DNA of 64,000 bases from an uncultured Dorea sp. (GCA_910584615.1 CAJUAM010000001.1:92789-156788); one strand, 5' to 3'. Shown: positions 45,892 to 55,200, numbered from the stretch's first letter. A program made the numbers and translations. Notes: generated by a model from the letters alone, not told the origin.

Positions 45892-46683
45892 TTAAAATTG
45901 TCCGGCAGTTTTGCAGGCGGCAATGGCATCTTTGATCAGTTTTGTGAATGCCTCCACCTGAAATGCAGTTCTTGTCGTGAATAATCCGTCAATATCCGGT
46001 TGTACGATAAGTGCGTTGGAATTATCCGGATTGACACTTCCTCCATACAGTGCGGGAATATTGCGGCCTTCTTTTCCATACATCTCTTCTAAACAGTCTT
46101 TGATCACTTTATGCATTGCCTGTGCGTAATCGACGGGAGCAGGCGTGCCATTCACACCGATGGACCACACCGGTTCGTAAGCGATCCATATGTTTTCAAT
46201 CTGTTCTTTTAAAACTCCGTGAAGTCCAATCTTTAACTGTGTACGAAGAACCTCTGCACTGATACCGAATTCTTTTTCCTGTTCTGTCTCGCCTACACAC
46301 AAAAGAGTGGTGAAGCCGGAGTCCAGGGCTTTTCTGACTTTCTTGTTCTCTGTATAATCGGATTCTTTGAATCCATGTCTTCTCTCAGAATGACCTATCA
46401 TAACAAGGTCAAGTCCGAGTTCTTGCAACATCAAAGGGGAAATCTCCCCGGTAAACTGTCCTTCATCCTCCCAGCACATATTCTGGGCTCCCAGCATGAA
46501 ACTGTCACGAACGCTGCTCCTGCTCGCGCTTTCCAGTGAGGTGTAGGATGGAATAAAGAAAAACTGGATCTTTTCACGATCTATGTCCTTCGTGGCAGCG
46601 GTGATGGCCTGCAGGTATTCTTCGGTGGCCTGAATATTCTTGTACATCTTAAAATTACTTCCGAAGTATAATTTTTTTCTCAT
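45892..46683 (-). CDS. tpiA: triose-phosphate isomerase (cluster-linked copy)
   Basis: 263 residues. Interconverts dihydroxyacetone phosphate and glyceraldehyde 3-phosphate. It opens KKLYFGSNFKMYKN with the catalytic Lys; MIGHSERRHGFKESD carries the His, AYEPVWSIGVNGTP the Glu, and ALYGGSVNPDN the phosphate loop. The sequence is divergent (NFKMYKN rather than GNWKMN; loop 6 is WSIGVNGTP not WAIGTGK), typical of a second, pathway-specific isomerase. AAGGAGG precedes the ATG at 46683; the longer frame is not translated. It is divergent from pdxA2 across the ACGAAA-box region. Confidence 0.9.
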   Translation of the reverse strand: MRKKLYFGSNFKMYKNIQATEEYLQAITAATKDIDREKIQFFFIPSYTSLESASRSSVRDSFMLGAQNMCWEDEGQFTGEISPLMLQELGLDLVMIGHSERRHGFKESDYTENKKVRKALDSGFTTLLCVGETEQEKEFGISAEVLRTQLKIGLHGVLKEQIENIWIAYEPVWSIGVNGTPAPVDYAQAMHKVIKDCLEEMYGKEGRNIPALYGGSVNPDNSNALIVQPDIDGLFTTRTAFQVEAFTKLIKDAIAACKTAGQF

Positions 46684-46721
46684 GATCTCCTCCTTGACTT
46701 TCGTTAATGAATGATATTTGT

Positions 46722-46750
46722 AGTATACTCTATATTTAAATAAAACGCAA
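46722..46750 (-). promoter_or_regulatory. tpiA promoter
   Basis: On the minus strand TTGCGT, 17 bases, TATACT, about 40 bases before the tpiA start. The nearest ACGAAA box is 27 bases upstream of the -35 hexamer. Confidence 0.6.
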
Positions 46751-46882
46751 TATACATATGGTGACAGAACAACAAAACGAAATAAACGAAAGAAAACGAA
46801 AGAAATATGGATAAAATTAGTATATATCGCACAAAAACAGATATATAAAGATGTGTAAATGTGACGAAAATGAAAAACAGTA

Positions 46883-46911
46883 TTGAAAAACAAAAGAAAT
46901 AATAGTAATAT
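46883..46911 (+). promoter_or_regulatory. candidate promoter of the pdxA2 operon
   Basis: TTGAAA at 46883-46888, 17 bases, TAATAT at 46906-46911. ACGAAA boxes flank it on both sides (46864 and 46933), a good arrangement for repression. Confidence 0.45.
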
Positions 46912-46971
46912 AAAGACATAAAGAAAAAGAAAACGAAAGAAAACAAAATACAATGTGAAAGGATGAGGAAT

Positions 46972-47988
46972 ATGAAGCATACATTTAAACCGGTAACAGC
47001 AATCACCATGGGGGATCCGGCAGGAATCGGACCGGAAATTGTAGTAGGAACTATGTTGTCAGAAGAGGTACATAGTTGCTGCAGACCATTTGTGATCGGA
47101 AGCAAGGCAATCATGGAAAAAGCGGCGAAAGTACTCGGCAAAGAGTTAAAATACAATCTGATCACAGATCCGGCAGAAGCGAAATATGAGTTTGGAACAG
47201 CAGATATCCTTGAGACGGGTGATTATGATACAGATTCTATTGAGTGGGGCAAAGAGCAGTCTCTGGCGGGACAGATGGCGATTGACTGGATCATGAAATC
47301 TATCGAGCTTGGCATGGCTAAAAAGATTGACGCAGTGTCCACTTCTCCGATCCACAAAGGAGCGATCAAGCTTGTAGGGATCAAGGAGCCGGGGCATACA
47401 GAGATTTACCAGAACCAGACCAATTCCCCATATGCGCTCACGATGTTTTCCTGCCATAAGCTGAGAGTATTTTTTGTAAGCCGTCACATGTCTCTTGTGG
47501 ATGCATGTCATTATGCGTCTAAAGAAGTGATCCTTGAAAATGTGATCAATATTGACAAAGAACTTCGAAAGATCGGTATCGAGAATCCTCTTATCGCAGT
47601 GGCAGGATTAAACCCGCACAACGGGGATAACGGATTGTTCGGGACAGAAGAGCTTACGGATATCGGACCGGCAGTTGAGGCGGCAAAAGAAAGAGGTATC
47701 AACGCGACAGGACCATGCCCGGCAGATTCTGTATTCAATATTGGAAAATCTGGTAAATTTGACGCGATCCTTTCTTTGTATCATGATCAGGGACATATTG
47801 CGTGCAAGACATTAGATTTTGAAAAATCCGTAACACTGACCTTCGGGCTGCCGTTCATCAGAAGCTCCGTTGACCATGGGACTGCGTTTGATATTGCGGG
47901 AAAGGGAATTGCAGGCTGTGTAAGCCTGATCGAATCAACAAAGGTGGTTGCGGAATATGCGGCAAAGCAGCATGAAAAGGATATGTAG
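46972..47988 (+). CDS. 4-phospho-threonate/erythronate dehydrogenase, PdxA2-like
   Basis: 338 residues of the PdxA family (NAD-dependent, metal-binding, oxidative decarboxylation). AITMGDPAGIGPEIV is the family opening; metal-binding His residues are in GHTEIYQ, LYHDQGHIACK and SVDHGTAFD. True PdxA makes pyridoxine precursors; members beside a DUF1537 kinase are PdxA2, which turn 4-phosphothreonate into dihydroxyacetone phosphate. Context here (kinase, permease, isomerase) supports PdxA2. The ATG at 46972 is 4 bases after AGGATGAGG. Confidence 0.88.
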   Translation: MKHTFKPVTAITMGDPAGIGPEIVVGTMLSEEVHSCCRPFVIGSKAIMEKAAKVLGKELKYNLITDPAEAKYEFGTADILETGDYDTDSIEWGKEQSLAGQMAIDWIMKSIELGMAKKIDAVSTSPIHKGAIKLVGIKEPGHTEIYQNQTNSPYALTMFSCHKLRVFFVSRHMSLVDACHYASKEVILENVINIDKELRKIGIENPLIAVAGLNPHNGDNGLFGTEELTDIGPAVEAAKERGINATGPCPADSVFNIGKSGKFDAILSLYHDQGHIACKTLDFEKSVTLTFGLPFIRSSVDHGTAFDIAGKGIAGCVSLIESTKVVAEYAAKQHEKDM

Positions 47989-48002
47989 GAGGGAATGTTG
48001 AG

Positions 48003-49346
48003 ATGCCATTAATCGGAGCAGTAGCAGATGATCTGACCGGCGCGACAACAACAGGTGTTTTGCTTGCAAGGTCAAAAGCGAGAACAGCGGTATATTTTAA
48101 TGAAGAAGCGGCACAGAAGGCGGAAGGAACAGATAAGCTTGACGCGATCCTGATCAGCAGCAATTCAAGACCCCTTCCTGCTAATGAAGCGTATGATAAG
48201 GTAAAGTCGGCGACTACAGCACTTAAAAATATGGGTGTCAGATATTTTTCCAAGAGGATCGATACAACGCTCAGGGGCGGTGTAGGAGTGGAAGTGGATG
48301 CTATGCTGGATGAGGTCGGCAGGGAAGCAGTCGCGGTTGTTGTTCCGGCTATGCCTCAGTCAAGAAGGATCCTTGTAGGCGGTTATTCCGTGATCGACGG
48401 GACCGCGCTCATCAATACGCCGGTAGCGCAGGATGTAAGGACACCGGTAAAGGAGAATTACATACCAAGACTTTTGTCAGGACAGACGAGAAGGAAAGTA
48501 GGTCTTGTTACTCTGGATAAGATTCTTGCAGGCGAGGAGGCAGTAAGAAAGGCGCTTAGTGAGACACGGGAGGACGGCTGTGAAGTGATCGTGTGCGATG
48601 GGATTACCCTTGAGGATGTGGAGACGGTGGCAAAAGCATGTATTGCGCTGAAATGGAATGTAGTTGCTGTAGATCCGGGCCCCTTTACTTCGAAGCTTGC
48701 ATTTTACAGAGATCTGATCCAGACAGAAGAGCCTAATCTTCCGCCGGAGGCTGACGAGACGGGAAAGACCGTCCTTATCGCTGCAGGGAGCGCAACGCCC
48801 GTTACGAAGAGACAGATGGAAGTGCTGTGTGAGGATGAAAGACATGTAAGAGTTCCGGTAGAACCTATACCTCTTATTGAAGGCGGCGAACAGGCGGTTG
48901 CGGAAGCTGGGAAGGCAGTAAAGCGCGCGGTAGAACTGTTGTCTTCTCATGACCAGCCAAGAGCCATCCTTTTTGAGACCGCGCTTCATGGAAGACTTCT
49001 GAATCTGGACGAAGAGGATAATAAGAGACATTATGCCGGCGGAATGAGCGCCAACAGGATCAATGCGGGGCTTGGCCTGATCATCTCAAAGGTCCTTGAG
49101 TCAGTAGACAGAGAAAAGATCGCAGGTCTTTATACAACAGGTGGAGATACGATGGTAAATGTCTGCTATCAACTCGGAGTAGAATGTCTGGAAGTGACAG
49201 ATTATGTTATACCCCAGACAGACGTGGGGAGACTTACCGGAAGCTATGACGGACTTCCGGTGATAGGAAAGGGCGGTCTTACGGGAAATGATAATACCGC
49301 CTGTGATATCGTGACCCGCCTGTTTGGAGAGGCTGCAAGAAAATAA
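48003..49346 (+). CDS. four-carbon acid sugar kinase (DUF1537/DtnK-OtnK family)
   Basis: 447 residues. N-terminal substrate domain: GAVADDLTGATTTGVLLAR, SRPLPANEAY and RIDTTLRGGVGVEVDAML are diagnostic. The C-terminal ATP-binding domain has GSATPVTKRQ, GLYTTGGDT and the end IGKGGLTGNDNT (the lysine-glycine ATP loop). The family phosphorylates D-threonate, D-erythronate or related acids at C4. It starts 14 bases after pdxA2, so both are one operon. Which epimer is used is open. Confidence 0.93.
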   Translation: MPLIGAVADDLTGATTTGVLLARSKARTAVYFNEEAAQKAEGTDKLDAILISSNSRPLPANEAYDKVKSATTALKNMGVRYFSKRIDTTLRGGVGVEVDAMLDEVGREAVAVVVPAMPQSRRILVGGYSVIDGTALINTPVAQDVRTPVKENYIPRLLSGQTRRKVGLVTLDKILAGEEAVRKALSETREDGCEVIVCDGITLEDVETVAKACIALKWNVVAVDPGPFTSKLAFYRDLIQTEEPNLPPEADETGKTVLIAAGSATPVTKRQMEVLCEDERHVRVPVEPIPLIEGGEQAVAEAGKAVKRAVELLSSHDQPRAILFETALHGRLLNLDEEDNKRHYAGGMSANRINAGLGLIISKVLESVDREKIAGLYTTGGDTMVNVCYQLGVECLEVTDYVIPQTDVGRLTGSYDGLPVIGKGGLTGNDNTACDIVTRLFGEAARK

Positions 49347-49429
49347 TGAGGTAATTTTAAAGAGCTTATGGGAAAACATATTTTTCCTGCGGTAAATAAA
49401 AACATTAAGGAAAAGAGAGGAGAAACAAA

Positions 49430-50464
49430 ATGAGTGAAAATGAAAAAAACAATGGAGAACGCAGAGATCTTGATCTTTTGAATAAGCTTAAAGGTCTTCC
49501 GGGCGGTCTGGTGATCGTGCCGTTGGTAATTGCGGTAGTACTGGCGACATTTGTTCCGCAGGTATTTCAGATCGGCGGCTATGTAACCGCTCTGTTTTAT
49601 GAAGGGAATTCTTGTATGATGGGCTTTTTCCTGATTGTGTGCGGTTCTATGATTGATATCAAACAGGTAGGCATGCCACTGTATAAAGGTGTTATCATGA
49701 CAGGATCCAAATTTCTGCTTGGTGTGCTCCTTGGTCTTGTGGTCGGGAAGATCTGCGGACCGGCAGGATTCCTTGGAATCGCTCCTTTCGTTTTGATCGC
49801 AGCAATTACAAATTCCAACGGTTCTCTTTATATCTCACTGTCATCACAGTTTGGCAACGCAACAGATACGGGTGCCATCTCCATATTGTCACTGAATGAT
49901 GGACCATTTTTTACATTGATTGCTCTTGGGGCTACGGGGCTTGCGAATATTCCGATCATGTCTCTCGTTGCGGTATTAGTACCATTGCTGATTGGATTTA
50001 TCTGGGGAAATCTTGACAAGGGATTCCGCGACGCATGTAAGAATGCACAGCCGATAGTAACATTTTTCATGACGATATCTATCGGAGCAAAGACAGACGT
50101 CAAAACGATCCTTACGGCAGGGGCTTCCGGTATCGTGCTTGGTCTTATCTCCGCGGCGACAGCAGTACTGTTCTTTTTCATTATCAATCTTCTCCTTCCA
50201 AAGAAAGAGAGGAATGCCATGGGTGCGGCCATCGGTACTACTGCTTTGAATTCAGCCATGACACCGGCAGCAGTCGCAGAGGCAGATCCGACGATGGAAC
50301 AGTATGTTCCGATGGCAACGGCACAGTGCGCGACAGCTTCCATCATTACCTTGTTCCTGTGTCCGTTTATTACAGCGGCATTTGATAAATATATGCAGAA
50401 GAAACGCAAAGGCATCTATGGTCCGGAGGGATGGGCATACGCAAAGCTTTCAGTAAATAATTAA
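49430..50464 (+). CDS. 2-keto-3-deoxygluconate permease family transporter
   Basis: 344 residues, about ten membrane helices. GLVIVPLVIAVVLATFVPQV, GFFLIVCGSMIDIKQVG, AAITNSNGSLYISLSSQFG and LSLNDGPFFTLIALG are the KdgT family signatures. In this operon it should bring in the sugar acid used by the kinase (threonate, erythronate or a close relative) with protons. AGAGGAG precedes the ATG. Confidence 0.88.
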   Translation: MSENEKNNGERRDLDLLNKLKGLPGGLVIVPLVIAVVLATFVPQVFQIGGYVTALFYEGNSCMMGFFLIVCGSMIDIKQVGMPLYKGVIMTGSKFLLGVLLGLVVGKICGPAGFLGIAPFVLIAAITNSNGSLYISLSSQFGNATDTGAISILSLNDGPFFTLIALGATGLANIPIMSLVAVLVPLLIGFIWGNLDKGFRDACKNAQPIVTFFMTISIGAKTDVKTILTAGASGIVLGLISAATAVLFFFIINLLLPKKERNAMGAAIGTTALNSAMTPAAVAEADPTMEQYVPMATAQCATASIITLFLCPFITAAFDKYMQKKRKGIYGPEGWAYAKLSVNN

Positions 50465-50507
50465 TAAAAAGTGAAATAAAAACGAAACAAAAGCAAAAAA
50501 TCAAGTG

Positions 50508-50548
50508 AAAAGAGTCCTTTTATATGATAAGATATAAAAGGGCTTTTT
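50508..50548 (+). terminator. terminator of the tetronate operon
   Basis: AAAAGAGTCCTTTTATAT pairs with ATATAAAAGGGCTTTTT (one bulge), ending in TTTTT, 44 bases after the permease stop. Confidence 0.8.
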
Positions 50549-50563
50549 CCATAAGGAGGATGT

Positions 50564-51067
50564 ATGAGTAAAATAACAGTCCATATGACAAAAGAAGCCC
50601 TTTATGATTTCCTTTTGTATCATGCATATTCGAAATTCAGCGGCTTTTTGATCAATATATTAGGATTTGCGGTGATATTTTTAGGAATATTCAGCTATGT
50701 TACCGGAAGGACAGGAGTAAAAGGCGCTGCTTTTTACCTGATAGCGGCATTGATTTTTATGAGCTGTACGCCCATACAGCTAAAGATCAGGGCAAAAAAG
50801 CAGGTGGAGATCAATCCAGAGTATAAAGGGCCGGTAGTGTATATTTTTTCAGAAGAGGACGGAATCACAGCCGAATGGGAGGACGGCAGGCGGCATATAG
50901 ACTGGACCGAGGTTGTGCGTGCAGTTGTGGCGCCTAAGACAATAGGAGTTTATTATGGTAAGGAGCAGGCGCTGATTTTTCCGAAACAGGATTTTGGAGA
51001 CGAGTTTCTGCCGATATATCAGATGATCGTAAGACATCTTGCGGCGAACAGCGCTCCAAAGGAATAA
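50564..51067 (+). CDS. YcxB-like membrane protein
   Basis: 167 residues. Two membrane helices (about 25-45 and 52-72) and a soluble PH-like C-terminal part (VYIFSEEDGITAEWEDGRRH, IDWTEVVRAVVAPKTIGVYY) match the YcxB/BPSS-type family of unknown role. AAGGAGG 6 bases upstream. The deoR gene starts 19 bases downstream and is likely on the same transcript. Confidence 0.75.
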   Translation: MSKITVHMTKEALYDFLLYHAYSKFSGFLINILGFAVIFLGIFSYVTGRTGVKGAAFYLIAALIFMSCTPIQLKIRAKKQVEINPEYKGPVVYIFSEEDGITAEWEDGRRHIDWTEVVRAVVAPKTIGVYYGKEQALIFPKQDFGDEFLPIYQMIVRHLAANSAPKE

Positions 51068-51086
51068 CCGGCGCGAAAAGGAAGGT

Positions 51087-51851
51087 ATGCAAGAGCGGAG
51101 AAGATCAATATTACGTGAGGTAGAAGAAAAAGGTAAGGTAAGGGTAGCAGAGCTTAGTAAGCGGTTTGGATGCTCGGAGGTAACGATCCGCAATGATATC
51201 AGGAGTATGGATATGGAGGGACTTCTTGTACGGACCCACGGGGGTGCGGTGAAGTTAGATAAAGAGCCGGAGAGAAAGTATTCAGCGGAGAGTATCTACC
51301 GCAACACAGAGCGTAAAAGAAGGATTGCAGCCTGTGCTTATGAGTTTATCGAAGACAGGGATACGATTATCATTGATGATGCATCCAGCAGTTTTTATCT
51401 GGCGGAGCATATCAAACATCATGCAAAGAAGCGCCTGGCGGTTGTGACGAATTCATTGCTGGTGGGTAATGAGCTGGCAGGGATCTCCCATGTGGAGCTC
51501 TATATGGTAGGGGGACATGTAGGAGGGCATCTGGCAGCGACTATGGGAGATGCGGCTCTTTCCAATATAGAGCAGCTTCATGTAGATAAAGGCTTTATCG
51601 GGGTGCACAGCATTAATTTTGATGTAGGTCTTACATCTATAGCAACACCTCAGATGCAAGTAAAAAGCGCGATTCTTAAGGCAGCAGGCGAAGTCTATGT
51701 GCTGGCGGACAGCAGTAAGTTCGGCGGAGGATATGTGTCGGTCATCTGCCCGATCCGTGATGTGCATAAGATCATAACAGACGATGAGGTATCAAAGGAA
51801 TATATAAGAAAAGCACAGCAGATGTCGGTACCTCTTGTGATAGCGGAGTAG
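51087..51851 (+). CDS. DeoR-family transcriptional regulator
   Basis: 254 residues. ATG at 51087 with AAGGAAGG upstream. Helix-turn-helix: ERRRSILREVEEKGKVRVAE, LSKRFGCSEVTIRNDIRSMD and LLVRTHGGAV (about 3-55). The C-terminal DeoR sensor domain carries IDDASSSFYLAEHI, VTNSLLVGNELA, VGGHVGGHLAATMG and DKGFIGVHSINFDVGLT (phosphosugar-binding). DeoR proteins are released from DNA by sugar phosphates. The ACGAAA boxes before tpiA/pdxA2 make the tetronate operon the likely target. Confidence 0.92.
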   Translation: MQERRRSILREVEEKGKVRVAELSKRFGCSEVTIRNDIRSMDMEGLLVRTHGGAVKLDKEPERKYSAESIYRNTERKRRIAACAYEFIEDRDTIIIDDASSSFYLAEHIKHHAKKRLAVVTNSLLVGNELAGISHVELYMVGGHVGGHLAATMGDAALSNIEQLHVDKGFIGVHSINFDVGLTSIATPQMQVKSAILKAAGEVYVLADSSKFGGGYVSVICPIRDVHKIITDDEVSKEYIRKAQQMSVPLVIAE

Positions 51852-51859
51852 TAGACAAG

Positions 51860-54001
51860 ATGAAGACAATTGATATTGAAGAAAACAATATATTTATACA
51901 ATGGCGGATAGAAGACAACGGGGATTTGAAGCTTATGCACTTTTCCGCTGTTCCTTTCTGTGAGGAGTCGGTTATTCAAGAGAGCATACCAGAGCGTTTC
52001 CAGTTCATTGGAATGAACTTGTCGGGGATTGACCGTCCTTATGAACGGCATGGTAACAGCTATGCTGTGACAGGACCCGGCTGCCGGATGAAATATATAG
52101 ATCATGAGGATACAAGAAATGAGCAGGGAAGATGTATCGTATTCCAGACCGCGGACGAGGAAACGAAGGTACACGTATTCTCTTATATACAGTTTTATGA
52201 TGGACTTTCTGTCGTCCGTATCTGGCACAGGATAGAAAATAGAGGAAAAGACGAACAGACATTAGAATATATCGGAAATTTCAACTATGAGGGTATTGAA
52301 AAAGAGGGAGATCTTGCGAGAGACGAGAAGATGAGACTGTATATCCCCCATAATAGCTGGCAGAGGGAGCTGAATTGGAAATGCCATACTTTTGCAGAGC
52401 TGGGTCTTAAGCAGGTGCAGCCTAAGTCTGTTCAGCGTTCTTCTAATCTGGTTCGTGTCTCCAATACGGGAAACTGGTCGGCAAAGGAATATCTGCCTAT
52501 GGGTTTTGTGGAAAATATAGAGATGCATACAGGACTGTTCTGGCAGATTGAACATAACGGTTCGTGGCATTGGGAAATTGGGGAGCAGAACGGACATCTG
52601 TATCTTGCTCTTGGCGGTCCCAATGAAATATACTCTCATTGGTTTAAAATGCTAAAGCCTGGTGATGGTTTTGAGACTGTAAAGGCGGCTGTAGGAGTAA
52701 CGTCGAAAGGATTTGACGATGCCATTGCGACACTTACTTGTTACCGCAGAAAGATCCGGAGGAGAAATGCCGATAATGAAAAGCTTCCGGTTATTTTTAA
52801 TGATTATATGAATTGTCTCTGGGGGAGCCCTACGGCAGAGCAAGAGTATCCGCTGATCGAGGCTGCAGCGGATGCGGGATGTGAATATTACTGCATTGAT
52901 GCCGGATGGTATGCGGACAATGACTGGTGGGACAGTGTGGGAGAGTGGAAGGTAAGTAAAAAACGTTTTCCCGAAGGTCTTGGGAAGGTAACGGATCATA
53001 TCAGGAAGTTCGGTATGGTTCCTGGTCTGTGGCTGGAGCCGGAGGTGATGGGGATTCACTGTAAGATGGCATCTGAAGTGCCGGATGACTGGTTTTTTAT
53101 ACGCCATGGAAAGAGAGTGTATGACAGAAGCCGTTTTCAGTTGGACTACCGTAATCCAAAAGTCCGGGATCATATGACAGGGATCATAGATAAACTGGTA
53201 AGTGAGTATGGCATAGGGTATATAAAGACAGACTACAATATCGAGCCGGGCATCGGGACGGAAATTTATGCAGACAGTTTTGGAGAAGGACTGTTACAAC
53301 ATGAACGCTGTTATCTTTCCTGGATCTGCAGTTTGCATGAGAAATATCCGGATCTTGTGATCGAGAATTGTTCAAGCGGCGGTCTCAGGATGGATTATGC
53401 TATGTTATCGCAGTGCAGTATCCAGTCAACGAGTGATCAGGATGACTATGTCAATTATTCTGTCATAGCAGCAAATGCCCCGACAGGTGTGACGCCGGAG
53501 CAGGCGGCAGTGTGGGCGTATCCGATGAATCACGAGGATATGGTATCAGAAGAAGAATTAAGGGAAGAAACTATCTTTAATATGGCAAATGCCATGCTTC
53601 TGCGCATTCATCAGAGCGGACATCTTGCCAGTCTGGATGAGGGCAGGAAGAGACTTGTTAAGGAAGGGATCCGAGTCTATAAATCAATCCGGGGTGATAT
53701 TGTAAATATGGTGCCGTTCTGGCCTTTAGGACTTGCTGACTATGAAGATACATGGGTAAGTATGGGACTAGAGTCAGAAGAAAAAGCCTATCTTATCGTG
53801 TGGAAGAGGAAAGAAGGATCAAGAGAGATCAGTCTGCCCCTGAAGAAAGAGTTATGTCAGGGGCAGAAGATAAATGTGCGCTGTATCTATCCCGCAGAGG
53901 AAAAGACAGAGTATATGTATGATCCTGCAGAGCATGTGATAAAGATAAAGACAGATAAAAAGAGAATGGGACGTTTGTTTTGTATTGAAAAACTGAAGTA
54001 A
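51860..54001 (+). CDS. alpha-galactosidase, glycoside hydrolase family 36
   Basis: 713 residues. Hydrolyses terminal alpha-1,6-galactosyl residues (melibiose, raffinose, stachyose). The catalytic nucleophile Asp is in IKTDYNIEPG (about 458) and the acid/base Asp in STSDQDDY (about 527). IDAGWYADNDWWDSVGEWK and GLWLEPEVM are typical GH36 blocks. No signal peptide, so it acts in the cytosol. It starts 8 bases after the DeoR gene, which may control it; this links galactoside use to the sugar-acid cluster or simply reflects gene position. Confidence 0.95.
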   Translation: MKTIDIEENNIFIQWRIEDNGDLKLMHFSAVPFCEESVIQESIPERFQFIGMNLSGIDRPYERHGNSYAVTGPGCRMKYIDHEDTRNEQGRCIVFQTADEETKVHVFSYIQFYDGLSVVRIWHRIENRGKDEQTLEYIGNFNYEGIEKEGDLARDEKMRLYIPHNSWQRELNWKCHTFAELGLKQVQPKSVQRSSNLVRVSNTGNWSAKEYLPMGFVENIEMHTGLFWQIEHNGSWHWEIGEQNGHLYLALGGPNEIYSHWFKMLKPGDGFETVKAAVGVTSKGFDDAIATLTCYRRKIRRRNADNEKLPVIFNDYMNCLWGSPTAEQEYPLIEAAADAGCEYYCIDAGWYADNDWWDSVGEWKVSKKRFPEGLGKVTDHIRKFGMVPGLWLEPEVMGIHCKMASEVPDDWFFIRHGKRVYDRSRFQLDYRNPKVRDHMTGIIDKLVSEYGIGYIKTDYNIEPGIGTEIYADSFGEGLLQHERCYLSWICSLHEKYPDLVIENCSSGGLRMDYAMLSQCSIQSTSDQDDYVNYSVIAANAPTGVTPEQAAVWAYPMNHEDMVSEEELREETIFNMANAMLLRIHQSGHLASLDEGRKRLVKEGIRVYKSIRGDIVNMVPFWPLGLADYEDTWVSMGLESEEKAYLIVWKRKEGSREISLPLKKELCQGQKINVRCIYPAEEKTEYMYDPAEHVIKIKTDKKRMGRLFCIEKLK

Positions 54002-54024
54002 GAGAAAATAAGCCGTTTACCTTT

Positions 54025-55200
54025 TTAAAGGGATTGGGAGATTCTGCCTAATATCTCCCATGCGGCATCTCGTTCCCGTCTTTGTTCTGGGTTCAGCTGT
54101 ACATAGGGACACAGCATAGGGTGCTGTCTCTGGGCATCGTGGCGGAAGGGACCGTAACTCCAGTTGTAAAAGGTGTAAAAACGGAGCCAGCGCAGATGAT
54201 CGAGCCTGCGGTACATATCCCGTATGGATTCATCTTCTTTTGTTTCACAGTATTTTTGGTATGCGTTTTTCATGATCGCAGGAGTAAGTTCTGTGATTGT
54301 TTCATCGTTCAGGAGAATGCGGACTTTCATCAAAAGATGGTCTGCTGCTGCTATTTTAGATTCCCGGTGAAAATCATCCAGATCGTCCCAGCTAAGAGTA
54401 GGGTAGGAAACGGAGCTGCGGAAGATTTCATTGATCGTGACGGCAGCTTTATTTAATGCGGTGCGCATGATCTGATTTGGGGTATAGATTTCTTCATTCG
54501 TTCCAAAATAAGACACTCCCGGTGCTCTCCGGTTGCTGTGCAGATCAATGTGTCCGGAGATTTTATAATATCTGTTCAATTGCCAGAATATGCTCCATCC
54601 TTCTGGTTCGTCGTCAGGACAGATGATAATGCGGGCGGCCTGACTAAGAATGAGAGGATGTGCCTCCCAGGATTCGTCATGGAAAATCAGGGAATCTGTT
54701 GTCTTTGATATCTGGCCTAGAGAGAATACCTCATGCAGATGTCTGTGCATGGCAAGAAACGCTGCTGCATCTCCGAAAATATGATATGTAACATGCTGAT
54801 CGACAGAGATAATATTCGTTAGTATTGCGCGTTCAAGAATACAGCGTCCATAATTTCCAAATCCGATGATTATAATTGTATTTTCATGGCGGCACAGCGG
54901 CTTAGAGCGCCAGTATTGTCTGGCGCAGCAGTCATAACTGTGAAAAAACCGGATATTTCCGGAAAGGCGGTCCTGGCCGTTGGTCGTTCTCGCATAGACT
55001 TCCACCGGAAGTTCGTGGAGATCGACCGCACGGCTGTTGATTCCGATATCATTTTCTTTCATAAGAAAGATTTTGCAGTTAGTGCCGAGACCTTTTTTGC
55101 GTGCTACGATTCTGGCTGGGGAAACGCTGATAAATTGACAGGGAAAATCAGGGAACTCGATCTGATCATCCTTTTTTTTCGCCGTAGATAATAACCGCAT
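54025..55200 (-). CDS. C-terminal part of a split potassium channel: RCK-like and RyR-like domains
   Basis: 391 codons in the frame shifted from the ion-channel gene. After ATG-CGG-TTA the frame reads KKDDQIEFPDFPCQFISVSP, which continues the channel protein across a run of eight A (55169-55176). The N-terminal half is a TrkA_N/RCK-type nucleotide domain (IIIIGFGNYGRCILERAI, glycine-rich loop). The end (HLRWLRFYTFYNWSYGPFRH then PMLCPYVQLNPEQ) matches the RyR-type domain found in some bacterial ligand-gated channels. The ATG at 55200 has no ribosome site, so it is either expressed by slippage on the A-run or is half of a pseudogene. Domain calls are from motif reading. Confidence 0.7.
   Translation of the reverse strand: MRLLSTAKKKDDQIEFPDFPCQFISVSPARIVARKKGLGTNCKIFLMKENDIGINSRAVDLHELPVEVYARTTNGQDRLSGNIRFFHSYDCCARQYWRSKPLCRHENTIIIIGFGNYGRCILERAILTNIISVDQHVTYHIFGDAAAFLAMHRHLHEVFSLGQISKTTDSLIFHDESWEAHPLILSQAARIIICPDDEPEGWSIFWQLNRYYKISGHIDLHSNRRAPGVSYFGTNEEIYTPNQIMRTALNKAAVTINEIFRSSVSYPTLSWDDLDDFHRESKIAAADHLLMKVRILLNDETITELTPAIMKNAYQKYCETKEDESIRDMYRRLDHLRWLRFYTFYNWSYGPFRHDAQRQHPMLCPYVQLNPEQRRERDAAWEILGRISQSL

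Larger units (their letters stand above)
46684..46971. promoter_or_regulatory. divergent control region with repeated ACGAAA boxes
   Basis: A 288-base AT-rich stretch between tpiA and pdxA2. ACGAAA occurs at 46777-46782, 46786-46791, 46796-46801 (spacing 9 and 10), 46864-46869 and 46933-46938, and inverted (TTTCGT) at 46699-46704. Direct ACGAAA-type repeats are a known style of DeoR-family operators. Another ACGAAA lies at 50482-50487, before the gene pair that includes the DeoR gene. The minus-strand promoter for tpiA is TTGCGT/TATACT (17-base spacer, 46750-46722), and a plus-strand candidate is TTGAAA/TAATAT (46883-46911). Confidence 0.6.

Noticed and set aside
46684..46980. Upstream extension of tpiA to 46980 (a 362-codon frame)
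   Set aside because: The added part is a run of Phe/Leu/Ile/Tyr from the AT-rich control region; the real start at 46683 has AAGGAGG.
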